NCBI GenBank assembly: GCA_031772625.1 | Contig: CM062811.1 | Span: forward strand, 646,672,606 to 646,736,605 | DNA from: Pinus tabuliformis | Lineage: Eukaryota > Streptophyta > Pinopsida > Pinales > Pinaceae | Length of the DNA: 64,000 bases | Direction: 5' to 3' | Shown: positions 56,376-64,000 of the stretch, in pieces | Numbering within the stretch: position 1 is the first letter of the stretch | How the letters are laid out: every line of letters starts with the position of its first letter | Position numbers and translations under genes: made by a program | Notes under the pieces: model-generated | Database searches by the model: none | What the model saw: only the letters and a program-made list of their open reading frames with translations | What the model was told of the DNA's origin: nothing

Positions 56376-57850
56376 GTGTGTGCTTCTATAATTATCTTTA
56401 CTCTCTCAGTTTGTGGAATGCATAACTTCCCACAATGGTATAAGAGTCGGTCCTTTACATGATAATCCAATTCTTCTACTCGTTTTCCTTGACTTAAAGT
56501 TGCATATACATCTTTAAAGTCTATATCTTAAGCATATTGTTCAATGTAGCTTTCATGTAGCACAAAATTATGCTTAAGTATAGTAGATGCATTTATAATG
56601 GGTCTAGATAACATATCTGCAACTTTATTGTGTGTGCCCTTTTTATATCTGATGACTAAATGAAACTATTGTAGAAAACCCATCCATCTATAGTGTCTTG
56701 ATTGCTGCAACTTAGTTTGGGAGTGTAGATATTGAAGTGGCTGATGATCAATATGTATTATTGTCTCTTTGCCCATTAAGTAATGTTTCCACTTTTTCAC
56801 ACTCTGCACTAATGCATACAATTATTTATCATATGTAGGATAGTTAACTACTGCAGGATTAAAAGTCTCGGAATGATAACATATGGGTTTACTGTGTTGT
56901 GTCAACACTGCTCCCGTGGCATAGTCACTAGCATCTGTTTGGATCTCAAATGGTCTTTGAAGATCAGGCAGTGCTAGTACAGGTGTTGTACTAATCTTTT
57001 CTTTCAAGGCGTCGAAGGCTTTCTGCTGTCTGCCTCCCCACTGAAACACCTTGTTCAATCCGGTTAAAGCATGTAAGGGAGCTACAATTAAGGAAAAGTT
57101 AGAAATGAACTTCCTCCAATATTGTGCTACTCCTAAGAACCTTCTCACTTCTGTAGCAGACTTTGGTTTAGGCCAGCTTACAGTGACTGCCACCTTAGAG
57201 GGATCTATTTTCAATTCACCACCCCCTACTATATGACCCAAATAATTTAGAGATGTTTTTCCAAATTCACATTTTGAGAGTTTAACATGAAGTTTTTCTC
57301 TTTTCAAAACATCTAATGTCTGCTTAACATGCTTTAAGTGTTCTTCCCACATTTTTCTAAAAATCAGAATGTCATCCAAATACACAATAACAAAATTATC
57401 AAGAAAAAGTCTGATTACATCATTCATTAATCTCATGAAAGTAGTAGGAGCATTAGTTAAGCCAAAAGGCATAACCAGCCACTCATACAATCCCTGCTTT
57501 GTTTTGAAAGCAGTCTTCCATGCATCTTATTCTGCAACTTTGACCTGATGGTATCCACTGTGCAAGTTTAGCTTGGAGAAATAAACAACTTCCTTCAATT
57601 GATCTAAAAGATCATCTATGCGAGGAAGGGGATAACAATTTTTTATTGTTATCTTATTCAGTGCTCGGTAATCAATGCACATTGTCCACGAGCCATCTTT
57701 CTTTCTCACCAAAACGATTGGTGATCCACATGATGATGTGCTACACCTGATGAACCCCTTCTCGAGCAACTCCTGCACCTACTTCTTGATTTCAGCATTC
57801 TCTAAAGCAGACAACCTGTACATTCCAATGTTAGGCAAAGGAGCATCTTG
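56376..57850 (-). pseudogene. RT-RNH: E6 reverse transcriptase and RNase H
   Basis: On the minus strand RT reads [60 protein letters not shown] and VYLDDILIF (about 57375), with both Asp intact. RNase H follows with QTDASDYATGAVLTQ and IHIDHQPLQYL. The first open part ends at 57527, the second spans 56822-57490, and stops at 57524-57526 and 56819-56821 separate the pieces. Confidence 0.92.
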
Positions 57851-58591
57851 CTACAAAATAATATCATGCACTATTTCCTTTTTGGGTGGCAGACCTTTTG
57901 GTTCTTGAAACAAGATATCATACTCTGAAACAACCTTCTCTATATTAGCTTGTTGTTTAGCATTACAACCTTCAAATACATTGGTATTATCAGGTTTCTT
58001 TTCCTTTACAACCATCAGTAAGAATTGTTTGCATGACTTTATCATTCTTTTCATCTGTCCTAAGTTTATGAGAGTATAATTATTCTTGAGCTTATGAGCT
58101 CTTACAAAGTATTTGATTCCATCTTTAACAAGTAGATACTTGTTCTCAACCCTATAGAAAATAGCTTTTCTATCATACAAGTAAGGACTTCCTAAAAAGA
58201 TTCCACATATATCCAAAGGAATTATGTCTAACTCAACCTCATCTACAAATGTTGACCCAAAAGAAAACTTGAGTTTGCACTGTCTAGTCACTTGTAGTTG
58301 TGCTTTATCATTCAACCATCCTAATGGGTATGGTTTCTTGTGAGGTGTAGTTGCTAATCCCAATTTATTTACAATTGCTTCAGAAATCAAATTTACTTGT
58401 GAGCCACTATCAAACAAAGTATCAATCTTTTGATGTTTGGAAATAACTCGAATATGAAAAAGCTCATGTCTTTTTCTCTCATTCTCTTCATCAATAACAG
58501 ATTGTGCATAATTAGTAGTAGATGCTTCAAAATTCTTACCTTTTATACCTATAGCTACAATGGTTGTTTCATCTCCCGAGTCTGACCCCAA
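57851..58591 (-). pseudogene. PR: E6 aspartic protease and linker to RT
   Basis: A 246-residue open frame holds the loop DTLFDSGSQVNLISEAIVN (about 58425) with intact DSGS, and later LDIIPLDICGIFLGSPYLY. The last part (VVSEYDILFQEPKGLPPKK) is the usual start of the RT domain. This is one of the best kept pieces of the element. Confidence 0.88.
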
Positions 58592-59680
58592 ATCTTTCTG
58601 AATAGCTGCAACAGTCTTCTTCTTCTTTCCCTCAAACTTCTTAGGTCTCAGCTCTGGATGCAGAATCCAACAATGCTCATCATCATGCCCATCCTTTTCA
58701 CAGTGAGTGCCTGAAGCTTTTCTCTTCTGTGCAGTGTTAGCCTTCCTTGCTTTCCATTTCTACTTCCTTTTCTCCTTGCTCTTTCTTGCAGTGGGTTGGG
58801 ATGATCCCCCAACTTCTAGATTTCCATTCTTTCCTCTAGCTTCTAGATGAGTAGCTTGTACAGATACTTCATCTATACTAGTGGGATTAAACATGAGGAT
58901 GGTATGCCTCATGTAGTTGTGTAGACCACCAATGTAATTCAACAGAGTCTCTGGTGAGTCTAATGAGATTCCTAGGATCAATGCTCTCTTTCTAAATTCT
59001 TGAGTGTACCCTTGAACACTTTGCCCTTTCAACTGTCGAAGAGTTTGCCAAATCATCATGGCTTGTTGCATGTAGGCTAATGGATAGAACTACTTTTTGA
59101 TTGCAAAAACAAATTCACTCTAGATAGAGATAGTCTTACCATGTCTTTTCATGTCAGCTTGGGTTCTGCCTTCCCACCAAACCAAGGCAGTGCCTCCAAG
59201 GCGTAGGCTTGCCAGCTAAATCTTGCTCTTGTCTAAGTCGATATTCTGCACTCTGCAATACACATCAATTTGTCTAATCCAATTGTCCAACTTTTCTGCA
59301 TTTAACTCTCCATCATATATAGGTAGATCAAATTTAACATCTAGTTTGATCAAAGATGCTTTCTTTTTGTTTTCAGGGTTGTTAGGAGGTGTGAGAAAGC
59401 TTTCCTCTTTCCCTTTTCCTTTGGAGTGGTCATGGAAGTGAGACTCATCTTCTCCTTTGTCTTGCTTAGAGCCTGATGAATCTTCATCCTTATGTTTTCT
59501 AAAGTCCTTATACATTTCTTCTACCATGGAATTTATGGCTAGGAAACTTTCTATGAATTGAGGGTCTGGCCCCATAAAACCTTCCTCTGACATTGTCTTC
59601 CGAGGATAGACTCTCCCAATTTCAGGATTAGTTTTGACCAACTCTCCTTCTCCTAATTTGAGCTTTGATCTAGTGAGCAT
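58592..59680 (-). pseudogene. gag: E6 gag
   Basis: The frame begins MLTRSKLKLGEGELVKTN at 59680, just inside the primer site. An acidic, Lys-rich part is followed by capsid sequence: FDLPIYDGELNAEKLDNWIR (about 59330), TALVWWEGRTQADM, then LKGQSVQGYTQEFRKRALIL (about 59030). A knuckle-like block CEKDGHDDEHCWILHPE lies near 58690 but has lost one ligand. Stops at 59213-59215, 59084-59086 and 58757-58759 interrupt. Confidence 0.85.
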
Positions 59681-59726
59681 TCAACAGCTAAACCAACACA
59701 AGCTTGTCTAACCTTGACAGCCTAAA

Positions 59727-59740
59727 GCTCTGATACCACT
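59727..59740 (-). promoter_or_regulatory. E6 primer binding site, initiator tRNA-Met type
   Basis: On the minus strand the sequence right after the LTR reads AGTGGTATCAGAGC. TGGTATCAGAGC is the classic site complementary to the 3' end of initiator tRNA-Met. Confidence 0.9.
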
Positions 59741-61195
59741 TGATCTGAAAATCACTCTTGAGTGATCTCAGTTAAAGAATTATTGAATGAAGGTATTACA
59801 AACTGATGTGCTGGTGTGTGTTTATGTTATTTTAGGCAACAGATCGATCAGATTGCAAAATACATAGACACTGGAAAATGGAAAACAGTAAGAGAAACAC
59901 AGTAAGCAAATACAAGAACACAACAAATTAATAAGGAGTTAACTCTATCCTCCAGGGCTACGTCTCCCATCCAGCTTTCAGTGGTGGCCTTCTTTTATTG
60001 TGTCTTTAAAGTAGAGATTTACAATGAGGAGCTCATTCTAAGTCTCCTGAAATAGAATTGCTTGGCAGGGTGGTTCTTGGATTCACCAAGCCACTAGAGT
60101 GCACAGACTCTTTTCCTCTCCAAGTCTTGACCTCTCTGGTCTTTAATGGGAGGAGCCCAATGTGGTTCTCAATTCTCGACAAATCCTCTCAGGGATTGCT
60201 TGAACCTCTCAAGCTTTCTGTCTTCTCGATGCTACCTTATTCTGCAGGTCAGTTCGGCTCTCTGTCTTTCTGCTTTTTGCTTCACTGTCTCTTCTTTTCT
60301 CTGTCTTCACTTTCTTCTCCTCTCGGTGTGTTATGTTCTGTCTGTTCATGGCTTAAAGCCAATTTATCCCTGACTGTTCACTTCCTCTTCTACCCCTGTC
60401 GGATCGCCTGCCACTGCTCGCTTGGAGTTCCCTATTTCTGTGTCATCGTCGATGGCTCACAGGGAGTGGCCACTTGTCCTCTTATGAACTACGCCAACTC
60501 TTCCTCGTCGGTTTGGTTTTTCAGTTATATTGTGTAATGAATCATCTGCCAACTTAGCGGTCAACTCGGACTTCAGAATTCTTTATGCTGCGGCTTAATC
60601 CCCTGTTAAATCCAGTTCCTCCATTGGGCGTGATCTCCACCGTCAGATCTGGAGCCTCCAGGTCCTACGCCATTTTCTCATTTCGTGCAGTTGACTTTCT
60701 CGACCGTTAGCGTGCAATGAGTGGTGGTTTTCTCTCTCATCCACTTGCCACGCATCAGGTGCTGAATGGAATCGCTCGTTTTTCTCCAAATCCGCTTACC
60801 GCCCAAGGGTGCCCCCGATATACCGCCGGTTTTGGAGTGTGGGTCCCGCCTTTCGCCTTAGCGCTTTCCCCACGGTTTCCCGGCTTCCATGCGATCGAGT
60901 GCTTCGGGGCTCTTTCCTTTTCGAGAGGTTTTACCCAGCGATGCGCGATTAGCGCAAATCAGAAATGCCCTATGTTTCTCGATTAGGGCTTCCCAAGTGC
61001 CAGTTTTGCCTCCTGTGCGGTCTCCATGGGCCTCGGTCAGTGCGCTTTGACCTAGGTCCTCGTCGTTCCTCGCTGGCTACAAACTACCACTATTAGAGGT
61101 CTTCCTGATCGCTCTTTGTTCACAAATTCAAAGTCTGTCCTATTTTGATACAGTCATGGCATCTTGATTATTTTTCATGGATCCAATTTGGATCA
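59741..61195 (-). repeat. E6 5' LTR (right copy, 1455 bp)
   Basis: It aligns with the left LTR end to end, starts TGATCTGAAAATC and ends TTTGGATCA. It lacks about two dozen bases that form a hairpin in the left copy (54801-54825). Confidence 0.9.
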
Positions 61196-61200
61196 ATCAA
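61196..61200. repeat. E6 target site duplication, right copy (ATCAA)
   Basis: ATCAA follows the GATCA end of the right LTR. Taking out E6 and one copy joins the E7 integrase reading without a frame change. Confidence 0.92.
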
Positions 61201-61570
61201 CGACCATGAAAACGCAGTCATTGTCATGCTTAGAAGAAAGAAGGCCCGACATGTAATCCATGGAGATGGATTCCTAAGGTCGACTAGGACTAGGAAGAGG
61301 AGTATATAGGCATTTCTTATTGATGGTTGGTTTGCCAATGGCACAGGTAGTGTAGGATTTAATTTACCTCCCAACATCCTGATGAAGGTTCGGTCAATAA
61401 AAGTACTTTTACAGTACTACCACTTTTTTTTCTACCCCAGAATGTCCAATGACCCGACTGTAGTGCACCTCCCAAATCATATTGGCACTCTCGCTTGAAG
61501 AAACATAGATGTGTCCCAGGTGGCATAACAGAGCATCCTAGAGCTAAAAATTTGGAACTTTCTTACATTC
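61201..61570 (-). pseudogene. INT: E7 integrase, N-terminal part
   Basis: On the minus strand: VIGHSGV, then a zinc-binding end with TTCAIGKPTINKK, LYTPLPSPSRP, SISMDYMSGLLSSKHDNDCV (first core Asp), ending in VFMVV at the insertion point of E6. Stops and one frameshift occur. Confidence 0.82.
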
Positions 61571-62630
61571 CAAGAGTGTTTGGTATGTGTTGCTGAATTT
61601 TGGATTGCTCTTGTAAAGATGCGGCCACCCCGAAGTCTCGTGCCCACAGGAGTTGAGTATAGTGATCAGTGCCATGACTGGTGGTCATCCAAGGTAGTCT
61701 GCAACATTATTGGTGATGCCCTTATTGTAATTAATGTTCAAATGGAATTTTTGCAGGTACATGGAACATTTCTGATGGCTATCATTCTGTAACTTCCCTT
61801 GTGTCTGTATGAACTGCAAGGGTTGGTGGTCTATGTGGATGACCGTTTCCTTCCCCATAATGTAATGCTTCCATTGAAGGCATGCCTGCACAATGGAATA
61901 CATTTCTTTGTCGTAATTTGGACACTTTCAAACTGTGTCTAAAAGTGTCTCACTGTGGTAAGCCACTAGATTCCCTTGCTGAGTAAGAACTGCACCAATA
62001 ACATAGTCAAAGGCGTCTGTCTCAATCTCAAATGGTTGCTGCAAGTCTGGTAATGTGAGAACTGGGGCAGAGCAGAGATGATGCTTCAAATTGGAAAACA
62101 CCTTCTGTTGGGTTTCAGAACAAAAAAAGTTTTCTTTCGCTCCACCCTTGGTGACTTGACTTAAAGGCCAAGTGATATGAGAGAACCCCAACATGGACTT
62201 GCGGTGGAAATTTGCAAGACCTAGAAAATTGCGAAGCTCTGTTAGAGTGGTTGGGGTTGGTTAATCTCGAATGACTTGAATCTTGGCTGGGTCCACATGC
62301 ACACCTTGCTCATCAATGATGTACCCCATATATTGAACCTAGGTCACACCAAAAGTGCATTTCTCCAAATTAGCACACAACTTGTGTTGTCGCAGGGTTT
62401 GAAGGACCTATCGATTATGGTGGAGGTGCTCTTCCCAAATTTGGCTAATGATTAAGATGTCATCTAAATACACCACCACGAATGCATTAGTGAAGGGTCG
62501 TAAGATGCTTTCCATCAATCTCATGAAGGTTGTAGGGGCATTCGTCAACTTGAAATCCATGACCAATTATTCGAAAAGGCCCTCCTTGGATTAGAAGGAA
62601 TTATTCCACACATCGGAGGGTTCGATACGC
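61571..62630 (-). pseudogene. RT-RNH: E7 RT palm/thumb and RNase H
   Basis: On the minus strand the catalytic box reads [10 protein letters not shown] (about 62470), followed by the thumb (TELRNFLGLANFHRKSML) and RNase H: IETDAFDYVIGAVLTQQGN (about 62010), MYSIVQACLQWKHYIMGKE and IHIDHQPLQFIQTQGK. Ser-to-Phe change in the DAS block and several stops are visible. Confidence 0.88.
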
Positions 62631-62632
62631 AC

Positions 62633-63031
62633 CTAGTGATAACCCAACTTCAAGTCAATCTTGTTGAAATATTTGGCCCCTTTGAGCTGGTCCAGAAGGT
62701 CATCGATCGAAGGGATTGGGTACCTATTCCAGACAGTGATCTTGTTTAGTGCCCGATAGTCAATACAAAGTCTCCAAGTCCTGTCCTTCTTCTGTAACAA
62801 TACAATCGGGCTCCCACAGGGTGATGGGCTTGGCCTGATGTGCCCTCTCTCCAAAAGCTCATGAATCTGCCTCTTGATCTCATTGTTCTCTGGAACAAAG
62901 TGTCGATAGATCGGTCCATTAGGTAGCGACGTGTCGGGGGTCAGATCGATGGAGTGCTTGACTTGAAAATGCAGAGGTACCCCTGTAGGTGAGGCGAAAA
63001 TGTCCCTATACTCCGCCACAACCTTGTCCAT
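62633..63031 (-). pseudogene. RT: E7 RT, N-terminal part
   Basis: An open frame of 132 residues: [40 protein letters not shown] and [29 protein letters not shown]. It closely resembles the + strand fragment at 29986-30640. Confidence 0.9.
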
Positions 63032-64000
63032 ATGATGTTCTTATGCGGAGGAGCCCTATTTGGAAGTTGTGGCCACAAAATTCTTCTTTCCCTGAGGGCG
63101 AATCATAATGAAAACAAATTTCCTAGTCTGGGAAATGATCTTACTACATTTCTTTGTTGTGATCAAAGAGATGGTAGTAGGCAAGCCTACCTCTAGTATC
63201 TAGTAAAACTTATTGCCCAAAGTACTAATCACAGGGCGAGGTCTAGACTCATATACAACATGTCGCTTCCACAAGTATGGTTGTCTTAATAATACATCAT
63301 AAACTTCAATAGGAGTAACATCACACAGTACCTCATCCTGAAGGGCTTGATGTTGTAGGGAAGACGACATTGTTGGCTGACGCGGAGATCTCGTCCTTAA
63401 TGAAGCCACCTGATGATGTACGGATGTGAATGTGTTGTCATCAATAGGCCCAACTGCTTCATGACCTCTGCTGAAATGAGGTTCTTTTGGCTCCCATTGT
63501 CAACAATGAACTGTAGCGGAGAACCCTTCACCCACATCTATGAGTGGAAGAGGCGTTCCCTCTGCTCTGGATATTCAGGCTCAATCTTCTGTATCTTGGT
63601 GGTGTCCATGGTGGAACTGGGCTCCACGTCAATGATCTACTTCCCTTTGTTATTCCCCTTGTCGGGTTCTGACTTAGAGTCAGAACATGCATCTAATGCG
63701 GGAGCCTTCAACTCGGTCACCAGTGAATACTTGGCCTAGCAATCACTCATGTTGTGAGTGGAGCTCTTATGGAACTCACACCATTTTCCCATGTCCTTGT
63801 TTTTCTTAAGGGTGTTGTTCTTTGCTTATGGTTTCAGTGAGTTGTCCTAGGTTGTCCTGCCTTGGCTTTGGCATTTTCTTTGTGGTTTGGGGGTACCATT
63901 TCCTTGCTTCGGATTCACAGATCCAAAGTCTCACTTCTTGTGTTTAAACTTCTGCTCAATCTTAACAGTGTATCAATATGTTGTGCTGAACGAGGAGATG
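63032..64000 (-). pseudogene. gag-PR: E7 protease and end of gag
   Basis: On the minus strand a knuckle-like block WCEFHKSSTHNMSDC lies near 63785. The protease loop reads QFIVDNGSQKNLISAEVMKQ (about 63515), with DNGS in place of D(S/T)GS. The piece VYDVLLRQPYLWKRHVVYES (about 63310) is the later protease strand. The linker to RT is full of stops. The gene continues past the window edge. Confidence 0.75.

Larger units (their letters stand above)
53597..61195 (-). mobile_element. E6: chromovirus-like Ty3/gypsy element (7,599 bp) nested in E7
   Basis: Both LTRs start TGATC and end GATCA, so orientation is taken from the genes, which are all on the minus strand. Reading from right to left: 5' LTR, primer site, gag, protease, RT, RNase H, integrase, chromodomain-like tail, polypurine tract, 3' LTR. 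The ATCAA duplication flanks it. The LTRs differ by several percent and small indels, so it is older than E2 but younger than E7. Confidence 0.92.
52555..64000 (-). mobile_element. E7: chromovirus-like Ty3/gypsy element split by E6
   Basis: Minus-strand pol is read from the right edge: knuckle, protease, RT, RNase H, integrase start (to 61201), then E6, then integrase rest (53591 to 52555). Its gag start and 5' LTR are beyond the window. No 3' LTR is visible before LTR copy D, so that end is truncated. It is the most decayed of the minus-strand elements. Confidence 0.85.

Noticed and set aside
1..64000. tRNA, rRNA or other structured RNA genes
   Set aside because: No cloverleaf-type or ribosomal RNA motifs were recognised by eye; the tRNA-like matches are primer binding sites.

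Overview
The window reads as intergenic DNA of a large, repeat-dense plant nuclear genome. A gymnosperm is possible, but nothing here fixes the species. No intact host gene, rRNA, tRNA or CRISPR array was recognised. Almost everything is Ty3/gypsy-type LTR retrotransposon DNA in several states of decay, plus two short hAT-type MITEs and one broken papain-family cysteine protease gene. Bacterial-style signals (operons, ribosome binding sites) are absent.

Layout: (1) 1-10168, + strand: the 3' part of a decayed Ty3/gypsy element (E1) with gag, protease, a second capsid-like segment, RT, RNase H, integrase, a long extra ORF downstream of pol, a polypurine tract and the 3' LTR (9318-10168). (2) 10169-12483: a degenerate spacer, a possible LTR remnant and a cysteine protease pseudogene. 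(3) 12489-27749, + strand: a structurally complete 15.3 kb Athila-like element (E2). It has 1616-bp LTRs at both ends, a 5-bp target duplication (AGACT), a tRNA-Asp-type primer site, one gag-pol frame with seven stop codons, a 19-unit array of palindromic repeats and a large repeat-bearing extra ORF. (4) 27755-30898: no gene seen, except an RT fragment near 30000-30640. (5) 30899-52554, + strand: a chain LTR-internal-LTR-internal-LTR made of related elements. E3 is a full-coding Tat-like element with an extra RNase H placed before RT. E4 carries gag only. The LTRs between them are mosaics. Two hAT MITEs sit inside LTRs. (6) 52555-64000, - strand: a chromovirus-like element (E7) split inside its integrase by another - strand chromovirus (E6, 53597-61195). 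E6 has LTRs, an initiator-Met-type primer site and a 5-bp target duplication (ATCAA).

How the parts relate: no element looks able to move alone now, because all pol genes carry stops, frameshifts or changed catalytic residues. E4 shares LTR ends, the primer site and the 3' untranslated region with E3, so it looks like a non-autonomous partner. Decay is dominated by changes that look like C to T. In E1's extra ORF they fall mostly as TAG codons, which fits loss of methylated cytosine in CAG context.

The signals most worth follow-up are the hairpin array of E2 and its 15-nt match to that element's own core promoter, perfect palindromes just upstream of the TATA boxes in two LTR families, the second capsid-like segment between protease and RT in E1, the RNase H order in E3, and the mosaic LTRs with an antisense gag segment at their 5' edge. 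All coordinates of domains inside decayed genes are approximate. Family names rest on motifs read by eye, without database searches.
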